Assembly: GCF_000002865.3 (NCBI RefSeq)
Contig: NW_001865043.1
Location: 389,008-453,007 of the forward strand
DNA length: 64,000 nt
Reading direction: 5' to 3'
DNA from: Monosiga brevicollis MX1
Lineage: Eukaryota > Opisthokonta > Choanoflagellata > Craspedida > Salpingoecidae
Position numbers and translations under genes: made by a program. Position 1 is the first letter of the stretch; the number at the start of each line of letters is the position of its first letter. The notes beneath the pieces are model-generated. The model saw only the letters and a list, made by a program, of their open reading frames with translations, did no database searches and was not told the DNA's origin. Shown piece after piece: positions 44,215 to 56,800 of this stretch.

Positions 44215-46885
44215 ATGTTGCGCTCAAGCACTCGGCACCCGACGCGATCAGCGCGGATTGCTGCGATGCGTCACAACCAAGCAAAATCCTTGGCTCAGGC
44301 GCCCAAGCCTGCCACCAAGCCCAAGCCTGCCACCAAGCCCAAGCCTGCCACCAAGCCCAAGCCTGCCACCAAGCCCAAGCCTGCCACCAAGCCCAAGCCT
44401 GCCACCAAGCCCAAGTCTGTCACCAAGCCCAAGCCTGCCACCAAGCCCAAGCCTGCCACCAAGCCCAAGTCTGCAAACAAGGCCAAGCCAGCCTCCAGCC
44501 ATGGGTCACCAACAAAAACACTGCAGCTTCTGTCAGCGCCACCAATCAAGGAGTGCCGCAACCTTGAAGCCGATTTGCTCCGCTACAGCACCACTCCAGC
44601 GACTGCCGGCGCTACACCACAGCCATTCCAAGACAGCGAGGAGACGTATGCTGACGGCACTCAGCGAACCTGCTGGGCATGCCACGAACCGGGCCATGTG
44701 CTCCTGTGTGATGCCTGCCACAATGTCATGCATTTGAGCTGCGCGGGCGTGCATGTGAATGAAGCACAAACCCTCAAAATCTGGAAGTGTGGAGCGTGTG
44801 ATCGAGCCACCTGGCTTCAACGCCTGCAAAGCATGCAAGCAGCAACAAAGAAGCAGCCGCCGCAGCTTCCTCCTTGTTCGTCCCCAGCCGTGGACGGACG
44901 ATTGGAGCCGAATCCGCACACGCCCAAACGAGCAAAGCTTGCACACAAGGTGGCTCGCAAGTTGGAACCAAGCCCAGTCAAGATCCATCTATGGCTGTCC
45001 AAGACCGACCTCTTGCCCAGCATGATTCCACCCCGTTCAGAGGAAAGTATGCAGCAGCTCAACCCCAAGCTTCATGTTGCTCTGAAGCGCTGTGGATGCT
45101 CCGTCCAGACCCTTCTACCCCAATTGCTCCAACATATTTTGATCCGGTAAGCCTAGCATGAGTACATTGTATCAGCTGCTGAAACTCTTGCTTGGTGAAG
45201 GAGCTATGTCCACACGTTGACATAACCTCGTGGCCTAGGTCACAAGGAAGCACGCAGACCCAGCCACATGACCAAGAATTGCAATTCTCTGGACTTGCAT
45301 GGCAAGCGGTCTGTTTACCTTTTTGCCGACACGGGCTGCTTTGTTTTGTCTGATGATTTGCGCTCACATACTAGGTCAAAGCACCGCTAGCTCAATTAAC
45401 AATCGCGAATAGGCCCTTTCGTTTTGTTTAGCAGCACCACAATCCCAGCGTGCAAGTCATTTCGTCACAGAGTCGATCCAAACCTTAATTTTCGGTGTGC
45501 ACGGCTTTCTCCTTCACTTGTTACGGGAGTGCAAACAACACGACCACACTTATTCCCCCCATGCTTTTTCAGCGTGCTTGAATCGGCCTTTGCAACGCTG
45601 CCATGAGCACGAGCAGCGCACGGCACAGTTTGCACGGCTTCTGCAGAACACGACAAGAATGTGCCCTCCACAGGTTGAGGCGAACGACCTCGATGAACTG
45701 CTTCCTCTTCAACTTGGTAAGGCTTTGGCAAGATGACCAGCGCTGTGTGTGACACCAAGCTCACTGGTTATCGTAAACCCCACCTACAGTGGCCACGCAC
45801 TGTCAAATGGATGGGCTTGCCCTTGCTACCCCACAGCCTGCTTCACAAATTGCCATCGATGAGCGTGCTTCCAACACCACAGGTGCTTGCTTCTCTTGCA
45901 AATGCCCAGATGCTTGAATGCTGTTAGAGGCGCAACCATCTTCTGCAAACGGGCTCACCACTTTGCTTGCGCCAGCAGACACGTCTGCCAAGCGGCGCAG
46001 CCAAGAACTCTTACTGATTGAGCTTCTCAAGCCATTGCCACTGCTCACCCAGTTGGCTCTCAGTCAGCCAAGTCCTGGCAGCACACGCTTGTTGCTCCAA
46101 ACATTGTCGACCGTTACGTGTAGGTCCTATCATTCCGGCCTCGTTGTACAAGTGGCGCACTTAATCTGCGTCTCACTTCTCCCTCCATTAGACCAAGGAC
46201 TGGCCGTTGAGAAAGTTCCTTCGCCTTGCTTGCAAGCTCAACTCATTAGCATCATCGATCGACTTTTGGCCGCCCTTCTGAGTGCAGGTAGCTGGCGATT
46301 GCTGTCTTCCTTGCATCTGATCATGATACGGGCCGCGTGCTCATGACTTTTGTTGAATGACGTAGAAGTCGAGCAAGGACGAGCCCCACTCAAACAGAGC
46401 ATCGCCTTTTCCGGACTTTGTATGTAAAGTGCCGACTTTTTGCGCTTTTGCATATTGCCCACACTCACAACGCAGAGCCTGCCCTCGCATCGACTTTTGC
46501 TACATGCCTGCTGACTACTGCCGGGGAGGGTGTCCTCAACTGCAACGTCCTAGGCAAGATGTGTGAACATGTAACAGCTGCTCGTTTTGTGCTGGAGCGT
46601 CTCATTCCACCGTTGCAGCAGAAGACGCAGCAATTTGCTTCCACGGCCCGTAAGTCCCTGGCACTCTCGCAGCAAAAAATGAAGTGTCTGGCAGCCCGGT
46701 CGCGTTTTGCTGCTTTGTAGTTTGCCAGCGTTTTCGCCACATTCATGATACGGCCCCGTGGGACCAGTGCAACACGGACGAGATCGCGTAGGCCTCATTG
46801 CCCTCTTGGAGACACTGCGAGCCGCTACGCAGCATCAAAGACAGCTCTTTGTAGCTCAAGGTGTGGCCATAAAAAATCCGCCTTG
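44215..46885 (+). CDS. PHD-finger protein with KPATKP repeats and helical C-terminal region
   Basis: The first clear exon (to about 45148) holds nine KPATKP-type hexapeptides, a Ser/Thr-rich linker and one PHD finger. The finger reads CWACHEPGHVLLCDACHNVM, HLSCAGVHVNEAQTLKIWKCGAC, a full Cys4-His-Cys3 set. The Lys/Pro repeats resemble histone H1 tails and suggest DNA or chromatin binding. Later exons in phase give HEHEQRTAQFARLLQNTTRM, GLTTLLAPADTSAKRRSQEL, SPCLQAQLISIIDRLLAALL, TAARFVLERLIPPLQQKTQQ and GLIALLETLRAATQHQRQLF, ending AIKNPP at 46885. They suggest an all-helical region of armadillo or HEAT type. PHD fingers commonly read histone H3 tails; the specificity is unknown. An acidic first exon at 43993 (MKLDDISSSDDLSDIFGRG) may belong to it. 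The join from 45148 to the next exon is unresolved. Confidence 0.7.
44305..44466 (+). repeat. Nine tandem 18-base coding repeats (KPATKP)
   Basis: Nine units of 18 bases encode KPATKP, with one KSVTKP variant at unit seven. The near identity of the DNA copies indicates recent slippage or unequal exchange. Confidence 0.95.
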
Positions 46886-47436
46886 ACGGTCAAATGACGG
46901 CACCTACTCATGTATCTCGTTGGCATTCAGGAAGTACAGTCGGGGAAAGCATTGGCGATGCATTGCGCCTGGTCGAGATTTTGGGAAATGACGAGACTTT
47001 GACTCGACGTGCGCCGCTTACCGCCTTGCTAATCGCGGACTGCACATGGCAACTGCAAATGTGCTTGAGGAATGATGCAACAACCGACAAAATCGAAACA
47101 AGCGGATAGGAGCACCAAGTGCTGCAAACAGTGATCGAAAGAGCTTAGATTCTCGACAGTCCGGTACATACAAACAATAATGACGCACACAACACAAACA
47201 ACACACGATGACCCAGCGAAAAAGCAAACCAAAATCTTACACAACACAATGAGGGTCAACAGCACCTACGACGACATGATGCCGCACAACGCATCATCAC
47301 TCAACACGACAACACAGTTCATTGGACGTTGATTGGTGCCACGCCTGACCAGCTTTACAAGACGACTTGGGACGAGCTGGATGACAAAGACTAGCACAGC
47401 ACGATAGATAAAAAAAGGCACTGATGGACTAGGAGT
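46886..47436. other. Convergent intergenic stretch
   Basis: It lies between the PHD-finger gene (+) and the RRM gene (-). One 71-codon + strand frame (46894-47109) has no recognisable feature. I see no supported gene. Confidence 0.5.
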
Positions 47437-49751
47437 CTATGCCTGAGAGGCATGGGTCACGCTAGGAACCAGCTCCGGTCCTGTCGTGGGCGACGCCGCC
47501 AGCGGTGTCGCCGTCACTGAGGGTCCACTGGAACCAGCAGTAGAGCCTGCAGGGGGGCTAGAGAGATACACTACGCTTTGGTAGCGGGGGAGATGCGTCG
47601 TCATCATGGGCACAAAGGGTGGACCCATGTTGGGCTGCTGTGGAGCGTAGCCTGAGATGGGTATGGGATAACCAGGCATGGTCGGTAGGTAGTGCACGGG
47701 ACCTGGCCAAAGGTGGGCGGGACTTGCGCCTGGACCTGCACCCGTCATAGGACCGGCTGGTGTAGCGTACGGTGTATGCCACCCGTAGGCCATGCTTGAT
47801 CCAGGCAGAGATTGGGGACCCGTGGTGGCCGCCACAGTACCGCTACCAGCAGCCCCCATTGCCATGCCTTGAGTTGGAGCGTAAGGCATGGCTGATGCCA
47901 GGAGCAAAGGTGGCTGACCACTGTAGTCCATAAAAGCCGGGTCTCGCGGGCCAGGGACTAGATATGTTCCAGCAGACGCCACCCCCGGCATGGTGCTCAT
48001 TTTAGGAGGAGCATAGCCGTCTGTAGCCATGTAGCTTGTATATCCACCCTGTCGTTGGGTGTGTGCCATTTAAGTGAGTCATGGAGAACAATTTTGGCTG
48101 TATGAAAGCGGTCTGGCGATGGATGGAAAGCAGAAATGCTACAGACCTTGTCGAAGAAGGATTTGGACGTTGGCAGCGTTAACCCAGGCGAGCTAGGGTG
48201 TGACGATGAGGTCGTTGACATGCGGCGTTGTACGCTCCTATAGTCAACATGAGACCATAGCAGGCGGCGTCAACGGAGTCTTGCTTTCAGCCAGCGCTGC
48301 TAGACCCAAGATGTTTTTTTTTTCTGCATGTATGGCACATACTTTGAGTCTCGCGCTGGACTGATGTGCAATGGGCGAGCGGGATCCCAGCCGGGCTGGT
48401 TATTGAGCCTCAATGCCTTTTCCTTGGCAGCGTCGGTGCTAAAGCGCAGAAAGCCATACCCCCGAGTCCGGCCGTCGCCATGATACACGACTAACATGCC
48501 AATCGAGCAGTGATGACATCAGGAATGGCATGGTAAAGGAAAAAGCGTAATTGCCACACGGCTTACTTTTAGCGTGCTCAAAGCCTTCGCATTGCTCGCG
48601 AAAGAAGTTCTGCACCGATGAATGCGTGAAAGCATAACAGAACAACCAGATAAGCCAGGTGTTTGATAGCGTTGAGAATGGGGGAAGAATGTTGACAAGC
48701 AAGAGGTGGTGACGCACACAGAGCATTTCCTCCGAGTCATCTTGGATAAGGCCCTCAATGTGCAGCCGGGGAAACTTGGGGGTGTCGTCACCATCGGTGA
48801 TGGACGGCCGCAAGAAGAAGACGCGACTCTGATCAGCAAAAGTAAGACAAGTGTGAGTTTTTGAAGGAATCAAGGCAGAATCAATCATAGGCATTGCGTG
48901 TGGTGGCGTGACCAACGGCGACCGTGGACAAGTCGCGGATAGCCCTTCATAGATCAGCAAGCGACGATTGAGCATGTCGAGCCTGGTGGAATGTAGAGAT
49001 GCACTCACCGGAAGGCTCTGAGGGATGCACTTGCGACCAGAGAGTGCTTGACGCGCCTGTCGGGCCTCTTGTTCCGATGCAAAAGTGATGAATGCAAATC
49101 CTCGGCTTCTAAGTGATTGAAGGGAGACGAATGAGCATCGCGTGATCAACCCGAGTCGATTGGCATGAGTACGTGATGCATGGTATGAAGCAACGCACGA
49201 GCCATTGGATCGCTTGACAATGGCGAGTTTGATGGGAGTGTACCCGCACTCCTCAAAAGCTCGTTGCAAGAAGCCCTCGGTCCAACGCGGCTCAATCTAT
49301 GACGTGCAATCCATGAGCGCACCACGGTGAAAAGGAGTGTATGCATGATTTGTGTGAGTGAGTTAGGCTTTGTTCCAATGAAGCGAGGGGGAAGTTGGAA
49401 AAGAAAGGAGGCAAGGCGTACATCTCCCATCCAAATAGTCGAGGCATCATTTTGGATCGGGCGCTGTGGTACTCGTGACAAGTGACTTGGGCTGGCAAAG
49501 ACACGATGTTCAGAATGAACGTTGGCTGCAGTGGCGTCGGTCATGGCATCCGCTTCGTTACTGTCAGTTTTAAACTGAATGTGCAGAGCGGTTCGCAGCC
49601 CTGACTCGATCTGTTGAACCGATGCATCTGCCATCTCGTTTGGTGTTTGAGCTGCGGTAGAAGCTGAAGAGGTGCTGATTGTTGGTCCTGCAGAGGGTTT
49701 TTGGGCACTTGGGTCACCGGTGCGGGAGGCGCTGGTCGATTGAGCAGCCAT
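47437..49751 (-). CDS. RNA-binding protein, SECp43/TRNAU1AP- or RBP45-like
   Basis: The start at 49751 gives a Ser/Ala/Thr-rich N-terminus (MAAQSTSASRTGDPSAQKPS) of about 100 residues. The first RRM is split over exons: STIWMGD (RNP2), IEPRWTEGFLQRAFEECGYT and SRGFAFITFASEQEARQARQ (RNP1). A second RRM follows: PRLHIEGLIQDDSEEMLCV (RNP2), NFFREQCEGFEHAK and TRGYGFLRFSTDAAKEKALR (RNP1), with RPLHISPAR closing it. The last exon is a Pro/Gly/Tyr-rich tail of about 200 residues, ending VTHASQA. IWMGDxEPxWxExFLxxAF is typical of SECp43 (tRNA-Sec-associated) and of the related Nam8/RBP45 RNA-binding proteins. I cannot separate these by eye. The role would be in RNA processing or, if SECp43, selenocysteine tRNA handling. 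Confidence 0.78.
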
Positions 49752-50289
49752 ACTGGCGAACCAATTGACTTGCGCAGTTGATCATGGGGTGGGGGATCTG
49801 TTCAGCGTGAAGCAAAGTTGTTTGTGAGTGCACAACTAACCCAAACAACGAGAGCCTATCGTGGTTTCATGGTCGGGCAAGAAGCCAAAAGAGTCACCGA
49901 CTTGATGCGATGGGGATGAGCTTGATGAGATCCAAGACGACGGGCCCGTTTCCGGTGCAAGGTAACAGACAGGTTGATGTGAAGCGATTGATTGGGTGGC
50001 GTCTAAACGATAGCAGGACTGAAACGAGTGAGATGGATTGTACGCTAGTTGGGTGAGGAGGAGGGGGAGGAAGAGGAGGAAGAAGAAGAGGGGGAAGAGG
50101 GGGCTGGAGGAGGAGGAGGAAGATGCAGAGGGCCGACGGCCGGCGGAAGAGGAGCACCCGGGAGGGAAAGATGCAAGACGAAGTAGGAAATGCGACACGA
50201 CGAGGGTTAAAATCAACCAAGTGGAAGAATCAAAAATTGGTGGAGAGGGATGAAACACGCAGAATCAGCGTAAAGTAATATGTGTGGAT

Positions 50290-50290
<1 letters not shown>

Positions 50291-50322
<32 letters not shown>
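50291..50322. repeat. (CA)n microsatellite
   Basis: Pure CA run of about 32 bases. Confidence 0.95.
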
Positions 50323-50324
<2 letters not shown>

Positions 50325-51577
50325 AAGACACACGCAGATCCACAAAAGGGCGACTACCATGATGTCAAGTCAAGTCAAGTCAAGAGGCCTTCAGGCGGCA
50401 AGGGAGTCAGGGGCAGTGGGTCAGGATGTGGGATGGGAAAGGCATTGGATTTGCCAAGCAACCAGAAAGAGGTGTTCCCATAGTTCATGCGGCTTATAGT
50501 CCACGGGGAAGGATCAAGAGAGACATGGTGTGGTCGAGAGCGCAGTGTATGCGTGTTGTTGTAAAAAAAGAGAAGTTGTATCGTGTTATGTAAGGTTCAA
50601 ATGTGTGGGTGTTTACACAATTCAGTGTTTGTATGTTGGGGCCAAGGGCAAGCCGAGGGGTGTGGTGATGACACTTTGGGATGTCAACGTGGGCATTGGT
50701 GGGGATGGGTTGGCTTCTGGCTGCCGTCCGATGATCTGATGCACCAGAACCTCAATCCCAAAGAACATGCATAACCCAGATCTCAGGATAGCGAGGACAG
50801 GAGAAGGCAGAAGCAATCGAGTGTCAACGGGTCAACCGGTCATCCGCCAGTCAGTGGGAAAGAGTGGGATCATCACAAGGACAAGCAGTCATGGACAGGG
50901 GGGGAGGGGCGAGTTGTGTTAATGTGACGAGTAATCCGTGATTCAAACACGAAAGGTGCATGTGTGTGATCAAAGGCCAGGAGCCCCGCCGGCTTTGGTG
51001 AAGGCTGTGAGCTCCGTTGGTTTGGTGTATGTCAAAGGATTGCTGAGACTCATTGGATCGACCGCGGGACGTACCGTTGTCGTCCGAGAGTATCGTTTGC
51101 TGAGCGCGGGCCAAGGGCTGAGTGGAACCGACTGGGCAGCTGTGGGTGGATGTGGTGTGGGCACGGAAAGAAAGGCGTCGTGCGTTGCTTGAAGGAAGAA
51201 CTCGGTGTTGCAGGTCGGAATGGTGACGGGGAAGTGACAAGGGAGGGGGGGGGTACGCGAGGCTGGGAGGTAAATGGCCTTGAGTGTATGCCGTTAAAAA
51301 AGTTTGTGATTCGCGGGCTGATTGGCCAGCATGAGCCGACTACTCTGCACGGATCCAATGGTTGCGCCAGGGACAGGCAATGGCAGCGAAAGTGGGGAGG
51401 ATCGGCGACGTTGCAAAGGGCAGCTGGATCGGCTGAACCAACAGCAACAAGACCCCTTGTCCGAGGAAAGGACCACGAACGATCGAGATGGAGGAGTGAC
51501 CGCCAAAGCGGTACCACGGCTCTCAAGAAAAGAGAGAAATGAGACTGAACCAGACACAGAGGCAGAGCAAGAAAAGG

Positions 51578-51654
51578 TGTGTGTGTGTGTGTGTGAGTGT
51601 GTGAGTGTGTGAGTGTGTGAGTGTGTGAGTGTGTGAGTGAGTGTGTGAGTGTAT

Positions 51655-51702
<48 letters not shown>

Positions 51703-51703
51703 C
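51578..51703. repeat. (GT)n with GTGTGA periodicity
   Basis: A GT run interrupted regularly by GA to give GTGTGA units, then about 40 bases of pure GT. Confidence 0.95.
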
Positions 51704-53050
51704 CCGTGCCTAAGCGCCCGACTGGCTGAGAATTCAAAAAGGCTGGTGGAAAGGAAGGACGGGAAGGAAAAGACGCTTCAGGAGTGAATGAGGAGTCGAA
51801 CAAGGGCAAGGTATCCTGTTTTTTTGTTCTTTTGTTCCTTTGGGAGCTTCTCTGGTTTTCCTGCTGTATGCTTGTTTCTTGACATGGGCATTCTATGCCG
51901 AAGCCGGTCGGTTGTGTCTGGTGTAGGGCCAGTCGCCGCAACGGCTCTGGTTTGGCTCGAGAACGATGAGGCTCTGGCATCTGGGCTAGTGTTCGGTGCC
52001 GGTCCAGGCAAGCGGCCGGCAGCGACACGACCGACACGACGAAATCGTTCTCCGCAGCGAGCGACCCGTGCCGTCGTTGTCGTTGACCGTGAAGCTGTTT
52101 TGGATGGGTTTTATCGGGGAGTTGTGGGTTCTGGTTGGGTGAGGCAGGACATCATCAGCAACGAGAAAACCAACCCCGAAATTGAGATGATAAATCTCTT
52201 GTCAAAGAGTGACAGGAGTAGGGATGGGGAGAGGGTGACGATGATGTAAAGGGAATCTTCAACCATTTCCCCTACAGCAGGAGCAGGAAGGAGCAGCCTG
52301 TGCACATGTACCATTCGTTGCCGTTTTCCTCCAAGTGCAAGGGATGATAATGATGATAATGATGGGTGTGGGTTGTGATGGGCTTGGGCGAGGGTGGAAT
52401 GTGGGCTTTTACCTTTCAAGCACTTGAAACCACGACGGCCCGGGTGGATGGGTGCTTGGGTGACGAAACTCACGTTGAGGTGGAACAGATAGATGGTGTG
52501 GGTCTCGTGGGTATATCCTGCAGCAGGAGGATAAGTGTATCAAAATGATGACGGCCCTGCCGGCAGCCTGCCAGATTGCGTCCAGAAACTGTTTGACAGA
52601 GTTGTTATACAAGTACGTGTTCATGCGTTCTCAGTCGCCTCTGCTTGAGAATGGCAAGGCGGAGAAGAAGAAGTGCCGATCCGGCCTTGCAGTCCATCAA
52701 CTTCGAACCGGCGCGGTACATGCGCGTGATCCACACGCCGTGCCAGGGTACAAAAATCAGAAAAACACGTGTCGGGTTGGGCGACATCGCGAGTCCAAGG
52801 CGCCAAACACATGCACGTCGTGTTTTGTCAGAGGGGGCATGTGTCCAAGTTTTAGTCAAAGGGAGGGGCTCTTGTCTTGTCGTGTGACTTTGCTGATTTA
52901 CACTCGGCGCCGCCACACCCTTTGGCGCCTTGGCGTATCTTGGCTTAGAGCCTGATTGGCTGCATTGGATCGGAGAGTCATTCGATTCTTGGAGGAAACC
53001 CATAATGCCACACAACCCACCATTCAGAATTGATCTACGTGAGGTGACTG

Positions 53051-53082
<32 letters not shown>
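53051..53082. repeat. (AC)n microsatellite
   Basis: Pure AC run of about 32 bases. Confidence 0.95.
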
Positions 53083-53084
<2 letters not shown>

Positions 53085-53814
53085 TTGACGCTGGCCCCGA
53101 GTAGGTTGTGATTTCATCGGAATTATTACCCCAGTTTTTGTCATTTCGCGTGGCCCATATCCTCGGCTGGGACGCTTTCTGCACCAGCAGTCTCATACTC
53201 GGAGCTGACCCCAAGGCGCCGGAGCCATGCCCGCACTGGCCTGGCCTGGAACGAGTGCAAATGACCAAATGCCACGATCTCCTCACACAACGACATGATG
53301 AGAATCAGCGAGCCAGACATGACCGACGAGGAGTTCGTTCTCGTGCCCCTCCTACCATTGCAGTGACTGCCAAAGTATTGTCAGACAATTTCATCTCAGC
53401 TACCAGATGGCATAAAACAGCGATTTAAGAAATCGTTGTAAACAACTGTTGTTACACTCGCAACGTTTTTTTTTTTTCTCCTCTCTCTCTCTCTCTCTCT
53501 CTTTGCCGCTCAACTGGTTCTGGCTCTGGGGGCCTCAGGTGCCGTCGTCGTCGTTTGAGTCGTGAGGTTGGTGCCCTGCTCTGCCCGCAACAACGACAAC
53601 GTTGTGTGTGGCGCTGGCGAACGCATGTGTGATATTTGAGAGACAAGTTTTGTCCGAGGCAAAGCCCTTGTCTCTCGTCTCTCTCGTTTAGCTGACTACC
53701 AGCATGTCCTCAGCCTCGTGGTGGTGCACATGTCACTAGAAACAGGGTCGTGCCCCAGAATATCCAGCCGAACCTCTGCTTGACGCGCCGTGTCCCCCCA
53801 CTTCACAGGACACC

Positions 53815-56800
53815 ATGGCAGCCGAGCGGGTACGTCAACGACTCTGCCCACGCGATGACTCATTCGCACTCACCTGCCTGCTGTGTGCTGTCTTGAATCT
53901 CTTGGGACCTTTGTAGCGTCGATCCTCCTTTCTGTCCTCGGTGGCCGCTTCAACCAGCTCCTTTCTTTCTTCTTTCTTTCGTGCCAATGACGGCGATGAT
54001 GACGCCCATGATGAGGTCTCAAGCCATCAACCAACCCAGCGTCCAAAGATCGCCACTGGTGCCTCGACCTCCTACCCCTCGGGGCCCGGTGCCTTCCGTC
54101 TTGACGCCGGACGAAATGACGCTCAGGTTTGTCATGCCCGTGTTGATTTGCTCGCGCTGACCGGTCAAGCTCATTCCGACTCACCACCACCCACGATCAC
54201 AGGCTGCCGTGGCCGCCGATGCATTAGCAGCCCACGCGCGTCAGCTCGCATCTGCCCGTGCCGGTGTCGGTTCCTCCGTTCTGGGCACGAGTGGCCTCGA
54301 TCACAGCCGCCTTGGATCACTACCTGGCTTCAATCAGAGCCACATGCAAGCACAAGCCACCCAACAGGTCGAATTGGACGTGTTGTCTTCCTCCTTCCGT
54401 TTCTCCTTTGCTTGTATCTCGACCTCGTGCTGCTCTCCTCTGCCTCTTCTGACATGGTGCTATGTAACAACATCCAAATCCATTAGAATCCACTCTTGAG
54501 CCGTCTCTCACCAACGCGCCCCCCCAGCCAGCCGTTGGTCAACAAGCAGGGCCTCGAGGTTTGTCAGACGCGCTGCATCCCCGCCTCGGTTCCACACGAG
54601 GCCCAACGCACCATTGGCTCTTTGCTGTCAGCTCAACCCCATGCAACATGCACCATCCATCACCAGGCTCAAGTCGGGCAAAAGCGCGTACATGCTGCCG
54701 CCAATGCTGCTCCAGTAGCCCGGGCCACTAATCTTCAGAGCTTGGCCGATCGTGCTGCCCGCCGCGTCATCAAGCCTGCCAAGACAGCCACGTCCGTAAT
54801 CTCTGCCGGCCCAACCCCAAGCCTTGCAGTGTCGCCTGGACCTTCATCTTATCAGCTTTCCCGCGTTGTTACAGGCGTCCTGCTCAACTCTCACTGGCCG
54901 CCCAACGCATGCTGCAAACCCTGACAACCCAAGTCTCCCCATTGGACGAGTCTGCCTTGTACGTCCTTGCCACCTTTCCCGGCCACTTGGCCATCTGTGG
55001 AATATGCACCAGTTGTAAACATCAAACAGCTGTTATCTGAGTGGGATCATCAGGGTCTGAATGCGTGGCCAAGAATGGCACCGCTCATGGAAATGCTGTT
55101 TGTAGGCTGGCTGACGTCAACGAGGCATCCTCACCGCAAGCGCAGCTTCGTGCCCGGCGACGCGCCCGTGCACACCGCCTCACTCGCCCGGGACAGGTCA
55201 AGCTCAACCTGACCGGCCGTGTGCGTGCTACCGCCACCAGCATGTATGGTCGGCCCTCGAGCGATTCCGGGCGGGTGCCTGCCAGTGTGACCGCGCCGCC
55301 CACAGCAGATTTGAAAAATGAGCAAGAGGTAAATGCATTTTACTTTTTAAAAATTTGTCGACCCTACGGCAGAGACAAACAATGTCATATCGTTCTTGTT
55401 AAGCAGCCGCACAGGGGTCAAACGCTGATCAATTTTGCCACATCTGAACCTTCAGGACCTTCCGAGGAAGCGGGTCAAGAATGATCTCCCCGCGGCCACG
55501 ACAAGCACTACCGCAGGACCTTCAGGCGCCTGGACGGCAGCCTCCAAACTCGGCACTACAGCTGCGCAGACCAAGGCGGAAAGCGCAGCGCCCAACAAAA
55601 CCCTGTGCGGCCCATGATCTCGACGCAGGCCGTCCATACCACGATGATTGTTTTCGTCTCATTACGCGCCTGACTTCCTCCCTTTGATGTTTGCTTGGCA
55701 CACTTTTTTTTTTTTTTTTTTTTTTTAGATCACGTAGCCTCAAGTCTGCCTCGAGCACGCAGCAGCCTTCCGCTGCTGAATTTTGGGCCGAAAAGCGTCG
55801 AGTCGACCAGCTTGTAGCAGCACCCGCCTTGTCATTGTCCCCTTCGTTTGCAGCCAAGCCTTCGACTTCCACTGCCTTTGGCGGGTTTGGCGCGACCGCG
55901 CCCGCTGCACCAATGGCTACAACGACAACGACCACAACAAATGTCACAGCCCTGGCCGAGCCATCGACCTTTGCCCCAAGCGCAAAGAATGCTGGCGAAC
56001 CCGCTCCTAAGAAGACAGCCTCCGCCAAGGACTCATCTGCACCAAGTACTTTTGGTGCTTCTTCTACCACTGCACCGGCAGCACAAAGTGCTGTTTCTAA
56101 ACCCAGCTTTGGCATGCTGCCCACCAAACCCGTCAGTGCCCCCACATTTGGCGGCTTTGACAAGGCAGCTGTCACCACGCCTGCTTCAACCGCTACTTCA
56201 TCTGACAAGTCCACGCCACTTGCTGCGCCTGCTACACCCTCTGTGGCCGCCTCCCCCTTTGGCAAGAAGATGGATGCGGTTACTCAGCCAGCCGCCAACC
56301 CGCCAAAAGCTTCGACCGCCGATGCCAACAGCAGCGGCGTAGCCAGCACCAAGAGCAGCATCTTACCAAGCGCATCGCCAGCGACGCTGTCCAAGGCTCC
56401 CAGTGGATCGTTCTCTTTTGCTCATGCGACAGTCATGGACAAAAAGCCCATCACCGCCACCAACGATCAGGTTTGTGATAGCATGCAAGCTCAAATTTTC
56501 ATAGCTTTGATGGCCACTCACCTAGTCCCGGCAACCCTGATAGTTTTCGTTTGCCAAAGCCTCTGTACCTTCAGCTACGAGTGGCACGCCTGCCCCAGCC
56601 AAAGGGTTTGCATTTGGTCAAGCCATGAGCAACACTTCTGCTACGGTTTCAGCTTTGGCAACTGCCCCCTCTGCCGTTTCCAAACCAGCCGCTGCTGTCA
56701 AGCCGCCTACATCACCCATCTCGCTAACGCCATCGCCTGCTTTGCGCGCGTTGGAGCCAGCCGTCAGCACGGCCAGCACCGGCACAAACAAAGCACCTGT

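Larger units (their letters stand above)
49752..53814. other. 4 kb low-complexity region without a supported gene
   Basis: It contains purine-rich GGA/GAA repeats (about 50055-50170), short tandem GTCAA repeats near 50366-50385 and several simple repeats. Many 60-250 codon frames exist on both strands but are Arg/Ser/Pro- or Val/Cys-rich shadows of the repeats, with no conserved motif or convincing splice structure. It must hold the upstream regions of the RRM gene (-) and the nucleoporin gene (+). Confidence 0.5.

Noticed and set aside
44248-44737. Frames reading PSLPPSPSLPP and RLGLGGRLGLGG
   Set aside because: Out-of-frame and antisense readings of the 18-base KPATKP repeat. Only the KPATKP frame runs on into the PHD finger.
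51294-52249. Long frames on both strands in the GT-repeat region
   Set aside because: Composition follows the repeats; no conserved motif and no convincing splice sites.
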